Shown in pieces: positions 11,631 to 23,100 of a stretch of DNA of 56,400 nt (its first letter is position 1; every line of letters starts with the position of its first letter). Both the position numbers and the translations under genes were made by a program. The notes under the pieces are model-generated. The model did no database searches. It had not been told where the DNA came from and saw only the letters and a program-made list of their open reading frames with translations. Source of the DNA: Gnetum montanum (Eukaryota > Streptophyta > Gnetopsida > Gnetales > Gnetaceae); contig MNCI01035040.1 in NCBI GenBank assembly GCA_015680685.1, positions 576,397-632,796 of the forward strand, written 5' to 3'.

Positions 11631-11883
11631 AGATAATTAAAAAATAACAATTGAGATGAGAAATTAAAAGAAGCGTTATATGTATCATCCTTTTCAGAAA
11701 TATAAGAAGTGAATCAGAAGTAAAAAAGATAATTAAAAAATAACAATTGAGATGAGAAATTAAAAGAAGCATTTGACTATTTTGATAAAATAATTCAGAA
11801 ATATAAGAAGTGAATCAGACGTTGAGTCAACTTCAACAATAAATATTTAATTGCAAATGTTATATGTATCATCCTTTTCAGAC
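11631..11883. repeat. Interleaved ~96-100 bp tandem repeats
   Basis: The stretch AGATAATTAAAAAATAACAA occurs at 11631 and again at 11727 (period 96). A CAGAAATATAAGAAGTGAATC stretch occurs at 11695 and about 11796. GTTATATGTATCATCCTTTTC occurs at about 11674 and again at about 11860. The overlapping periods suggest repeated slippage or unequal crossing-over in this AT-rich intron segment. Confidence 0.75.
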
Positions 11884-11929
11884 AATGAAGAATTGAATCC
11901 AGATTCTATTGTATTTTTTAATAGATTTA

Positions 11930-12080
11930 TTCAGAGAAGGATTCCTTGGACATGGGAAGAAACTATGAAAAATTATAAATTTATAAAGCTTTAGCACTTG
12001 ATAGAGACAAATGGTGAAAGAAAATCCATGTACCTATCCCTATATTGTTGGGACAAGGTTAGGATGATGATGATTATTCT
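11930..12080 (+). mobile_element. RTE-type LINE 3' tail (5'-truncated remnant)
   Basis: Conceptual translation gives RRIPWTWEETMKNYKF and then, after a one-frame shift, ALDRDKW, stop, KKIHV. This matches the C-terminal pattern of RTE-clade LINE proteins, in which a T-W-E-E stretch precedes L-D-R-x-x-W-R-x-x-I-H-V. It is followed by CCCTATATTGTTGGGACAAGG and a GAT-repeat tail (about 12058-12075), like the short-repeat tails of RTE elements. Only the last ~50 codons remain. The clade call rests on remembered motifs. Confidence 0.6.
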
Positions 12081-12969
12081 AGACATCTGAAGGATGAAGC
12101 TGTTGTTTTGTTAGAATTGTAGATTGTTGCTTATGGCTTTGTAAATTAATGCTAGTGTTACTTCTTTTCGTGGAGTTGTAAACTGTTGCTTATGATATTG
12201 TAGATTTTTGTTAGTTGTCTTTGTTTTCTTGGAATTGTGTCATGTTGTTTCTAATAACACAGTTAGCACTTTCTGAGCTTGTTTATGATAAGCTTGTTTA
12301 CTGATAATAGATAGTTTTCTATTGGCACTTATCTTGGAGCCTAACCAGAACATTAAGGAAAAGGGTGTTAGATCTTACTAAGATTAGGGACTTACCCATT
12401 TTTATATATTTCATTTTCGGAAGTTGGGCAAGAACAAGCTGAGCAAGCAGGCAGGAGACAGTTTTAGCAATGGAAATTTAGTTGAATAATTTTTGCAGGC
12501 TTGTGATATTCAACAGCTGAATAATTTCTAACTTCTTTAATAGACTTAACTGGAAAATAACCTATCTGTGCTAATGTGATTTGCAAGGTTTTCTAAAGAG
12601 AACTTGTTGAAACTTTTTTCCCTTAATGATGCACATTCTAATGGTTATGCTAAGTAGTTTAATATTTTTTTCCCAACCCAAAAATTCTACTTTGGAAGGT
12701 TTAGAATCAATATATGATTTTTATGCTCTTTCTAGTTTTATTTGTTGGAATTTGGGGTCCACAGGATAGAACAAACTTAGTTGACTGAGATATAAGATGA
12801 TTAGGTTATGTGACAGTCAACATGTGAACACTATAGTTAGTATTGATACTGATACTAATATTTCAGTATGTGGCCTCACCTGCCAGCATCTGTATTTTTG
12901 TGTCATAATCTGAATCCACTGCACAACCCCTACCTCATGTTGTAGAAGCCGTCCGATCAGCCGTCGGTG

Positions 12970-15511
12970 CCCCATTAACAGCTCATTTTCAAATTTGAAA
13001 ATGCCAAGACCCCTACCTCATGAGGCCATGCAACAATGTCCCATTGAATTAAGTGCATTCTGCTACCCCCTCTACTCCTTGACCATACAAAATTTTGAAT
13101 AACCTGATTGATTTTCTGAACTACAGCCTATGGGGGCACAACAATTGAGGCCACAAATTGTCCAATAGTTGAAAGCACCCCCAAAGCAAGCGTAACTCTT
13201 CCCTTCCTCGTGAGGAAGCGGTTAACCTAGTATCCTACTCTTGTTTTCAATTTTTGAATTAGCATGTTCTAAGTAGTCTTCCTCGCCCATTGGAGTAAAG
13301 GGATCCCTAGATATGCATCTTTAGGGGATCTAGGCAGAATACCCAGAATTTGCGATATTCGATCCCACACCATGGGATCCATGTGATGTAGTGTGCCGAG
13401 GATTTCCCCATATTTATTTCCAATCCTGTTTTGGAAGCCAAGCTCTTTAATGCTAGATTAATTCTTTGTGCCTGGGGAACCCTACTTTGGTTAGCAACAT
13501 GGTATCATCAACATAGTGTTCTGAGAGACATTCCATCCCTACAATTTTCAAACCTTGTACCCCCACCTTGTTGTAATAGAACTAAAGAGGATCCATCGCA
13601 ACTATGAAGAGTAGCGGTGATAGCGGATCTCCCTATCTCAACCCCTGCCTAGGGGATGAGAACCCCCATAATCGCCCCCCAATATCAAAGGAGAAAGTAG
13701 CAGATTCCTAAATGTGAATACAAAGGCTAATGAAATTTGGATCAAACCCTTTCTGTTGCATAATATTAGAAGGAGCCTCCTAGCTAACAGTATCATAAGC
13801 TTTAGTAATGTCAAGCTTCAAGCATAGGCCAAGAAACTTCGCAAGATGCAAGGCATGAAAAACCTCTTGCATTAGCACAATCTGGTCATGTAGGTAGTGA
13901 CCCCTAACAAACCTAGCTTGATTCTCATCCATGACTTTCGGTAGTAGAGGTACCAACCTTCAAACAAGCATCTTTGATAAATTTTGGATCAAGATGTTAC
14001 AGACCCCAATGGGCCTGAAATGGGCCGATTCTGAGGCATTCATCATTCTGGGTATACAAACAATTCCGGAATAGTTAATCTCTCGTCTAACCTATCTTTT
14101 GGCCAGCATCAAATTAAAAGCATTAAGCAGGTTTTGCCCCAGAATATTAGCGAACTCCCTGAAAAACTTAATGATCCATCCATTAGGTTCGGGAGCTTTA
14201 CCACCTTTCATGGACCTCATTGCATTGTTTAATTCTTGCATGGTAAACAGTGCTAGGAGTTGGGTATTATCCTCTGCATTCAGTACCCTTGGCACTTTGA
14301 CAGAGATTGGTGATGTGTGTTGCTTCCCCCAAATCTTTCCCCAATACTCCCCCATCAGATGGGCCTCTTGACTGGGATCCTCCACAAAAGCACGATTCTT
14401 AATCAGACAAAGTGCCTTCTTGCTTTGCTCCCTTGACTTGGCCACCACAAAGAAGAACTGCGTTTGCTATAACCTTCCCAAAGCCAACAAATCTGCGATC
14501 GTTGCCACTAGTATGTCTCCTCTTCTAGTTCCAATTCTTGTAATCCCTTCAAGACATCCACTTCCTCATCATGCAAATTGGCACCCAACTTTGGCCACGA
14601 TTGAATTTCTGTTAGCTGGGCCTTGAGACCACCTCGGCAAGTCCGAAACGAAAATTTATCAATGACAATTTGCGATCGGATAGTGCATTTCAGCCACAAC
14701 AAACCATCCTGTAGAAAGTTTTGGGGGTCCCCTCTATCATCCCTATAATCCCCCAAAATGTCTTCGACCAAGGGACGCAACCAAGGCTTAAGTAACCATG
14801 AGACCTCAAAATGAAACGACATAGGAGGCCCCTGCTAGGGAGGGTCCAGTGATCAAAGAATAGAATGATGGTTAGATGTCTGTCTTTCCTTACCAGAAAC
14901 TTGCACATTGAAATGTAGTTGTAGCTCAATGCTAATCCAAACATGGTTGATCCTAGAGAGAACTTGTTCTTGTCCCTATCCCCTATTACTCCATGTGAAC
15001 CGACAGTTTGCAATTTTAATGTCAACCAAAGAGTGGAGTACCAGGAAATTCTAGAACTCCTGGGTCCCTAGGGGAACAGATCAGTTTGTCCCCAACTTCT
15101 CCCAAGGATGCAGGTGTTGGTTGAAGTCCTCGACAATAAGCTAGGCCTACTTGTTGGCAACCAGCACCGCCACCCTCTCCAGTTCCTGCAACCAAAGATC
15201 CTAGGCTTGGGCCCCATAGAAGTTAGTCAACCAGATGCTTGTAGAAGGAAAAATTACAGTAATGCTCCAAATAGATGAATCAATCAGGGTCATCTGGGAC
15301 TTTGCCAAAATTGCTAGCCCCCCGCATGGCCTTGACATGGCATAAGCTACAAATTCCATCCCTCCCATTTAAGGTGAAACACCTTTACACTTTGTAGCTT
15401 TGTTTCCTGTAGACAAACAACCTCACAATCCTTAGTGTGCACAATCTCCTTTAGGGTATTTCTTTTATATGGAGTACCCTGGCCCCTATAGTTCCATGAG
15501 AGAACTTTCAT
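12970..15511 (-). pseudogene. LINE A ORF2: endonuclease and reverse transcriptase, broken
   Basis: The ATG at 15511-15509 begins MKVLSWNYRGQGTPYKRNTL, followed by EVVCLQETKL: the first two conserved blocks of an APE-type endonuclease, which nicks target DNA. Further on are WLTNFYGAQA, a thumb-linker region (14822-14508) and reverse transcriptase blocks: GGKAPEPNGW, FRPIGVCNIL, LCLKLDITKAYDT, GDPLSPLLF and the catalytic YVDD at 13504-13515, which is intact. Frameshifts and stops occur throughout, so no protein is made. The reading ends soon after the NRFLTRKG-like block near 13200. Confidence 0.8.
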
Positions 15512-15559
15512 GGGTGACCTACATTACGCTGTTGGTAGACCTTTGTTAAGGGTCTGCTG

Positions 15560-16910
15560 GGTTCCCAAATTGATATTCAATTGCGTCTACTTGCCGTGAG
15601 CAAGCTGACTAGAAGGTTGGCCTAGTTTCCTTGAATTGGGAGAAAAGGTTCTAGCATCCTTTGGCCCAAGAGGAAAGGTTCTTGGGTCCCCAAGCTTGGG
15701 CGGCATCAAATTTGGCATGCAAGGCATAGGTTCCCCTTGGACCATTGTAACCCAATCCCCTAATGGGGGAAGCTCCACCCCTTATTTTGGTAAGGGAGCC
15801 AACTGGGGAGGGGATAGAAGGCTACTGTCACCCTTCTTTACCATCCCCCACAACCGAACCCTTCAAGCCCTTCAAACTAGTTGGCTGGGTTAGTGGGTGG
15901 CCTCCACGCCCCACATGAATCCGCTCACCGTCTTTGGACACCTACATCTTTGGTTTGGTAGGTGCCTTTCCTTTGCCCTGAAAACAACAAGAGATCACCC
16001 CATGCCTGTTTTTCCCACAAATAGCACATCCAGTTCCTTGTGGGGCATGTGCTTGTTGCTCCTTTTCTAGGTTTTCATATTCGACGGTAGCTTTCTCTGT
16101 GCCATCCAGGAAATCCAAAATGATTTCTTTACTAGATCTTTGGGAGACAACGACCTCCACACACAAAATCTAGCAAATCCCATCCTCTCCATTGAGGTAG
16201 TGAAACGGTCAAAGGAGATGAACTCTCCAAATAGGTGAGCCAACATTTAGAGGAAGTCCAAGTTCCACATCTCCCAGGGAATCTTGGAGATGCGAATCTA
16301 GACTAGTGCCTTGGAAAACAGGTTCGTTTCCCGGTGTGCCCCCGATCTCCATTTTGTGAGTGCAAGTCCTCTAGCTCCATAAAACCACGACCCGCCTAGT
16401 AGGACCTTGTCTTGATCCTCTAGCGATTTAAAAACAAATAACAAGAGCTGCTTTGACAGACTATGGATTTCCATGTCTTTTAATCCCTAGGATTCAAAGG
16501 CCCATTTCCAGTCCAACTTGAGCCTATACCTACCCCTAGACGACACAAACTTACCTATTAGGCTACGCTCCATGGTACACACTAACTCCCCTGAGGGCCT
16601 TCGAATTTGGAGCCTCATTGCCCCTTCCTGACAGAAACAAGCCTCAACACCCCCATTGTTGGGTTTCCAGCTTGCTCTCGGTGCACTCAATGTGCTAGAC
16701 CCTACCCTTGTGCCATTGCCCTTGTCTCCTCCCCCGCCCACCTTGAAAATGCCTTCTGCGATTCTGTCATTGCTGGTTCCAGTGCACTTCCACCAAGGAA
16801 ATAGAGGGGGGGAGGGGGGGCACCCCCCCACCAAGGAACCAGAGGGGGGGGGGAGGGGCAAGCGTCACCCACGACCTGGGGCCCACAAACGCCCCTTATG
16901 GGTTTGTCGG
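15560..16910 (-). pseudogene. LINE A ORF1: nucleic-acid-binding protein, broken
   Basis: A conserved motif, CTMERSLIGKFVSSRGRYRL (about 16575-16520), corresponds to the start of the DUF4283 domain of plant LINE ORF1 proteins. Further along the minus strand, 16028-15987 encodes a perfect CCHC zinc knuckle (C-x2-C-x4-H-x4-C). A Pro/Gly-rich tail follows up to about 15590. The N-terminal part contains long G/C runs, including a near-duplicate of about 40 bp at 16795-16860. Frames are interrupted. The product would coat LINE RNA. Confidence 0.7.
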
Positions 16911-17209
16911 CAGCCGTCGGCAAGCGCAGTTGGGGTGCTCCAGTTCATGGAGAATATGTTGCAACTCTCAATATGTTGAAATTTTAATTCTACTAAGTCT
17001 CATGTTCAATTCTTTTTGATCTTACATAACAGAAAACTGACAAACATAAAATATTCAAACATAATATCTACCTCTAGATGTTACCTCTAAATTTATCAGT
17101 AGTAAATATGTAGTTGTGCTTCATTTTCAGCAATATTTCTTCTTAGTAATCAAAGTCATAAGGTGCAATGGAAGAGGTTCTGAAATGAGAATATAAAAGA
17201 GTGCAAGTC

Positions 17210-17560
17210 CAAGACATAAAACCAAGTGAAACACCTTCTCTTTTAGGTCATTAGCAATGCAAGAGTTTCCATTTTATATTCATAATTTATTATTGCATTG
17301 TCTTACGATGCCTCAAAAGGTCATTACATGACCTTTCTACAGCCATGGAGGGAATACTTATATTTTATTAATGGAGGAAAGTCTAAAGAACAATGCATCA
17401 ACAACATACACAACACTCCACATGTTCATTATTTATTATTTAAAAATAATACAACTATGATATACATAATATTCTTGATTCATAGGTTAGGTTTCTTTCA
17501 CTTGATTCATAGGTCAGGTTCCGTAGCAACATTTGCATAGGTATATATATTTAAAAGAAT
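17210..17560 (+). repeat. Dispersed repeat, copy 1 (LTR-like), with palindromic site
   Basis: Diverged copy of the sequence at 55965-56250: both share an ACACCTTC/GGCACCTTCC start, AGGTCATYANCAATG, a palindromic AAGGTCAT..TGACCTT box, CTTTCTACAGCMATGGAG, then TTGATTCATAGGTCARGTTCC. The palindrome is at 17317-17335 with a 3-base centre. Weaker similarity extends upstream to about 17000. The layout suggests a retrotransposon LTR or leader, but no ends could be defined. Confidence 0.6.
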
Positions 17561-19150
17561 CATTCATACTAAGCAAAACATGCTTCTTTTAGCCCTTGAA
17601 GCAGAACATAAAGAAATCTTTGTTTCTTCTTTCTTTCCAAATCTAATTGCTGAATAATTAGCATTCACATAGTAGCCCTTAGAAGTAAGATATCTAAAAC
17701 TTATATGAATACACATTAAAACAAGTACATAAGATACCCACATTGATATATACAGACACTTTGCATAGAAACATTCTAATTAGTTTAAAAAATCATTTCA
17801 AAACATTAGGTCATGCAACACATAAAAATAAAAGCATAGTAATAAACTCTCATAAATAATACAACATTTTAGCTTTGTTTCTATTCAGCATTCCTTTTGC
17901 TCATTCCATTAATATATGCTAAATCAATGGGTTGTACGTACTTAGTACTTTGCATTCAGTAATACACACAACATAGATTAGCACAATTTAAATCAATCAC
18001 AAGGAAGAATAACTGGTCATTGAACTAATCATCAATACAAGCACATTAGCAATACTCTAAATCTATCATAATTATAAAATTATAGATAGTTTTATAAATC
18101 AATGCTATCTATACATATCATCATAACAAAGTAGACTCATAAACATTGGCACGAACATGAAGATGAAAACTCAAGAAAGATGGGTCATTACACGACTAAC
18201 TCCAAGAGGTCTTAAAAACATCAGACCAAACAAAAATGTCTTAAGGTAGATGCCAACATTTGAGGGAATGATGCCACAAAACCTAGGGCAAACACAACCA
18301 AGCCTCAAAGGGGGAACACAACCTTAACTGACCCACATCAAGGGTAATTGAACTTGAAGCACAAGAGGGCATCAAAGCAAGGCCTAGATCAAAATTGGTC
18401 TAGAAGGGGCATCCTTATCAATCATCCATATAGCAAACCAAGGCATTCCATGGAGCCACATCTAAGCCATGAAAAACACGAAGTGAAAGTTGAAGCAAGA
18501 GGGACGCACATGAGTGACTTGAAACACAATAGAAAGAAAGACACACATACACACAACTAAACAAACATACAATCGTGAACATGAATGTATATTAGTATAC
18601 CAATGATTGTCTTTGTCCACCCAGACGAAGGCTTACCAAGAGAACATGTTCAAAGGTCCTCCATCCTAAGGAACCTAGTTAAAATTTTGGCCCAGTATGT
18701 AAATCTCACACTTCTTGTATATGAGATAAGTGGGGGTGCAGAAATATCACATCATGCACCTTCCAAATAATGCCACCTCAAAACATGGCATCTAGGTAGA
18801 TATTGAAGCAAAGACTAGGTCCAAATCATCGCAAATAAACCACTAAAGACCAAAGATGGAAAGCTCCTTGAACAACATTCCATGAGTTGCCAATAGAACT
18901 TCCATCAACCATATCAACACACAACCATAGCTTGTCCAATCACTAATGAAGATAGTGGAGGAAAGCCTATCAATGCAACGACATTTATTTGCAAACATGT
19001 CTAGACCACAAAGGTTGCAAGCATCAAAACAATGGCTCCACAACGAAAATCTTATAAAGGCCTTATCATAAGGGCAACCCATTGGTAGATACAAGATGTA
19101 AAATCAATATGATCTAATATTGACAATGATATTTAATTGGAAGGACCACT
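17560..19150 (+). other. AT-rich intron sequence, nothing identified
   Basis: Short chance frames at 18348-18560, 18585-18770 and 18843-19094 (minus) show no family pattern. This may be the continuation of the repeat at 17210-17560, into which LINE B later inserted, but no coding domain supports that. Confidence 0.4.
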
Positions 19151-19154
19151 GATA

Positions 19155-19400
19155 AGAAACAGCAACAGTAGGAGCAGGAGCAGCAACAGCAGGAGCAGGA
19201 GCAGGAGCAGTAGCAGCAACTAACGATTCCTTAAAGATGGTGACCGCAACAGGTGCAGCAGCAGCAGCAACAGCAGGAGCAGCAGCAACAACAGCAGGAG
19301 CAGCAGCAGCAGAAATAGCAGAAGCAGCAGCAGCCGCCGGCGCAGCAGCAACAACAGGAGCAACAACTATTGGAGCGGCAACCGGCGCAACAACCGCAGT
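19155..19400 (+). repeat. GCA/GGAGCA triplet-repeat tract in LINE B ORF1
   Basis: A run of AGC, GCA, ACA and GGA triplets with hexamer structure. In the ORF1 frame (ATG at 19237) it encodes an Ala/Thr/Gly-rich N-terminus, AAAAATAGAAATTAGAAAA and similar. The other copies here do not have it: LINE E ORF1 starts with a mixed Gly/Ala/Ser sequence. It therefore looks like an expansion specific to this copy or subfamily. Confidence 0.8.
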
Positions 19401-20125
19401 AACCTCTTCTGCTGGGGATGGGTCCTATGGGTTGGGGGTTGAGAAACTCGATGGCGCCATCGAGGCCCATTCCCGTAGTGACCACACACTGCGGCTGCGA
19501 GTCCACCACCCCCCGTCTAAGGGCGTCCGCACTATGGAGAGGAGCCTCATTGGCTGCTTCATCTCCCGAGGGGCCTACCCACGATTGGACCTCATCCGTC
19601 GGTGGGCAAAGGAGCAATGGAAAGTGAGTGACGTCGATGTTCGGAGCCTGTTCGAGGACCTGCTCCTCTTTGTTCTCCTTTCCCTACAGGCCAGGGACTT
19701 TGTGTTGCTTGGTGGCTCGTGGTTCTACGGGGCTCGGGGGCTTGCCTTGACCAATTGGTGCCCTGGGGCCCACCGAGAGGCCGACTTGTTCACCCGGGCC
19801 CCGGTCTGGGTGCGGGTGGCTGGCATTCCCTGGGAACTCTAGAACCTCGAGTTCCTGACGGAGGTTGCGGGGTTTTTCGGTGACTTCATTACCTTCGACC
19901 GCGTCACGCGGTTGATGGAGAGAATGGGCTTCACACACTTCTGCGTGCGTCACGCGGTTGATGGAGAGAATGGGCTTCACACGCTTCTGCGTCTGGCGCA
20001 GTCTGTCGAAGACCGACCTCGTCCAGGCGGTAGTGTTGGAACTCCCTTGGGGGGGGGGGGGGGAAACCCTCCAAGTCACTTTCAAGAACCTGGGAGTGGA
20101 TCCTACATCGACGCTATGCCATGAG
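19237..20125 (+). pseudogene. LINE B ORF1 (DUF4283 domain), broken
   Basis: From the ATG at 19237 the frame is open for 201 codons. After the Ala-rich tract come TMERSLIGCFISRGAYPRLD, LIRRWAKEQW, LFVLLSLQARDFVLLGGSW and APVWVRVAGIPWEL, the classic DUF4283 order of plant LINE ORF1 proteins. A TAG at 19840 interrupts it. The protein then continues as NLEFLTEVAGFFGDFITFDR. A 46-bp tandem duplication (19901-19992) shifts the frame. A 15-base G run near 20049-20063 disrupts the LELPWG.. stretch. The CCHC knuckle present in LINE A is absent, removed by the internal deletion. Confidence 0.75.
19901..19992 (+). repeat. 46-bp tandem duplication in LINE B ORF1
   Basis: Two near-identical copies (19901-19946 and 19947-19992) starting GCGTCACGCGGTTGATGGAG. 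Because 46 is not a multiple of three, the duplication moves ORF1 out of frame. One base differs between the copies (CACACACTT against CACACGCTT). Confidence 0.85.
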
Positions 20126-23100
20126 CTTGGTAGACACTTCACAGTGGGCCATCACCGTCCAGATTCCTGCTCAAGGAATCTGGCTGACCAACTTCTACGG
20201 GGCATAGGCTTGGGAGTTGAGGTTGCAAGAGCTGAGCCGGGTGGTGACGTTGGTGCTAGACCACTGTTCCTGGCTGGTGGTGGGCGACTTCAACTAGCGT
20301 CTACACCCATGGGAGAAGTTTGGGGGAGCTACCCCCCCACCTTCGGGTGCACAGGCTTTCCTGGACTTCTTGGCCACTCACTCCCTAGTTGACTTACCCA
20401 TTGAAAACTGCCAGTTCACCTGGAGCAATCGACGAAAAGGTTCGAATCGTATTCTCTCCCGCATCGATCGGGTCTGTGTCAGCTCCGACCTCCTCCTCCA
20501 CACCACTGTGCACGTGACGGGGCAAGAAAGAGTTGCCTCCGATCATCGCTCGCTGGTTTGTTCGCTTGGACCGGATAAGCCCCGGGCCCGACGACCCTTC
20601 CGTTTCAAGGCCACATGGCTCTCCAAACCATGGTTACGGCCCTTGGTTGAGGATATCTGGGTTGATTATCGGCTTGACCGTGTTGACCCCTGAAATTTCC
20701 TCAAAGAGGCCCTGCTCCGTCTAAAGTGGGCCATCCGGGCCCTCCCTGTGGAGGAGAAATTTTCCTTCAAATCTAGTCAAAGGGTGGTTCGGGATCAGCT
20801 CGGTCAAATCCAGGGCTGGCAGAAGACAGGGGAGGACTTGCATCTGGAGGAGCTGCGTCTCCTACGTCAACTCCAGCACCTTGACCTAGAGGAGGAAACG
20901 TATTGGCGGCAGCGCTCCCGGGTCAAATGGCTCCGAGAAGGGGACAGACAGACAAAATTCTTCTTTGCCATTGCCAAAACTCGAGGGGAGAGCTAGGCCC
21001 GTTGCTTGAGAACCCAAATAGGCGAAGTCATTGACGACCCGCAGGGGATCGCCAATGAGCTGTCACAATACTGGGGGAAATTTGGACTAAGCGGCCTACT
21101 CAACCCATCTCGGTCCACGTGGAGAAGGTGCTCCACGAAGGAGACAACAGATGATTGATGGCCCCTTTCTCCTGGCTGGAACTGACTACCACTATCAACA
21201 ACATACCGGGAGGGAAGGCGCCTGGACCGGACGGATGGTCCCTTGAATTCTTCAAAAGTTTTATGGATATTGTGGGGCCCAATATCCTAGATGCGTTCAA
21301 CCTCATGCTAGCTAGGTGACAAGTGCGACGGGAAATCAACTGCTCTCGAATCGTGTGCATACCCAAGCAGTTGGACGCACACCGCCCGGAGCACTTCCGG
21401 CCCATTGGAGTTTTCAACGTCCTTATCAGGATCTTCTCCAAGCTCCTGGTCAACCGGCTTGGGCCCCTTTTGCCCAAGCTGGTGGGAATCAATCAGGTTG
21501 GTTTTGTGCAGGGTAGGACCCTTCAGGATCAGGTTCTCCTCATGCAGGAGGTGTTGCACTCCCTTCGGACTACAGGCTTCCCCAGTCTATGTCTCAAGCT
21601 TGATATAGCTAAGGCATATGATACGCTTAGTTGGGAAGCCTTGCAGGCCATTATGCATCAAAAAGGGTTTGATCAAAGTTTCATCCAACTGTGTATGCAC
21701 ATCCAATTCTCTGCCGGTTTCTAGTTCGATGTGGGGGGGCGGTTGTGGGGCTTCTCATCCCATGGTAGGGGTTTGAGATAGGGTGACCCACTTTCGCCCC
21801 TGCTCTTCATCATTGCTATGGACCTCATGCAACATTATTGCAGCACGTCCAGGGTGGAGGGCTTGGACATCGCTGGGGTGACCTACCGGGCCGAACACTA
21901 CGCTAATGACACCATGCTGCTCAGCCGGGCAGCGGTCCCACAAGCACGCTGTATTAACACGGCCTTGACCCGACTAGCAGAGGAGTTGGGATTGGAAATC
22001 AACTGCACTAAGTCTGCGGCGCATTTCATTAATGTTGATGCGCAGGTAAAAGGCAGGGTGGTGCAAATCCTAGACATCCCGCCTGGGACAACTAAAGACA
22101 AATACCTGGGCATCCCGTTGTTCCAATGGGGCCGAAACAATTCGTGGGGGCCACTCATGGCGAAGGTTGAAAGGCGGATGAACCATTGGGCCAATCGCTT
22201 CCTTACGCGCAAAGGCTGTCTCCTTGTGGCAACCGGGATTCTCATGGCTGTCACACGTTTTGTGGCAGCCGTTGCCGCTCCCCCAACTACCGTTACCCAA
22301 CAGATTAACAAGATGGTCCGAAGTTTTGTTTGGGGGGGGGGGGCAGAGGGGGGGGGGCAAGCTTCACCTCGTGAANNNNNNNNNNNNNNNNNNNNNNNNN
22401 NNNNNNNNNNNNNNNNNNNNNNNNNNNNNNNNNNNNNNNNNNNNNNNNNNNNNNNNNNNNNNNNNNNNNNNNNNNNNNNTAAGGTGGGGGGGTTGGGCAT
22501 TACGATGTTTGAGGACGAAATCATGCTAGGGCAGCAACGGCTCCTACGCTGCCTAACGCACATGCACGGGGAGCTGAGTCAGTGGGCCCGCATCATCAAT
22601 GGTAAGTACACACAATGGAACGCTGGAACGCGTGCCTTGCGGCCCTGGCAGACGATCTGCCAGCAAGCGTGAATGATGCTGACCCAGGGTTGGCGGGACC
22701 TCGAGCCGCGCACCCTGCTGTCAGCAAAATATCCATCGAAGGACGGTTGGCAGCGGATCTGGCGTGGGCGGCTCCCCGAAAAAATCAAAATATTTTTATG
22801 GCTGATACGGTCTGATGTGCTCTCCGTACGCGCCGTCCTGCGTAGGCGCGGCATCATGTAGGACGACACGTGTCCTCGCTGTGGCTCCGTGCCCGAAACG
22901 ATCGCACACTTCATTTATGAATGTGCCTACATGCGCGCCACTTGGCTAGAGGCGGCGGTGCCCCCCCTGAGGCAGTTGACAGGCGACTCTTGGGCGTCAA
23001 TGCTTTTATGGGTCGCTTGGAAGGCGTGCACCCGCACAGTTTTCCAGCAGGATAGGCTCCCCCCCGCCTAGCGGATAATTGCTTAGACTTGTTGTGCGTC

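Larger units (their letters stand above)
12968..16910 (-). mobile_element. LINE A: L1-like LINE, lacking its 3' part
   Basis: The minus strand carries ORF1 remains with a CCHC knuckle, an APE endonuclease and a reverse transcriptase, then stops near 12970 in the region following the NRFLTRKG motif, without the zf-RVT domain, extension or poly(A). Similarity to LINE E begins at about 12971. The 10-bp direct repeat CAGCCGTCGG flanks it (12958-12967 and 16911-16920) and may be a target-site duplication. Missing a 3' end is unusual for a LINE insertion, so a later deletion is equally likely. It is antisense to ISA2. Confidence 0.75.

Noticed and set aside
15587-15893. Overlapping frames on both strands near 15.6-15.9 kb as host genes
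   Set aside because: The minus frame is the Pro-rich ORF1 tail of LINE A (compare the ELPPLGxWV stretch in LINE E) and the plus frame is its shadow.
19231-19617. Minus-strand frame rich in cysteine (long CCC..CCC runs)
   Set aside because: It is the antisense reading of the GCA triplet tract of LINE B; the Cys-rich pattern is a composition artefact.
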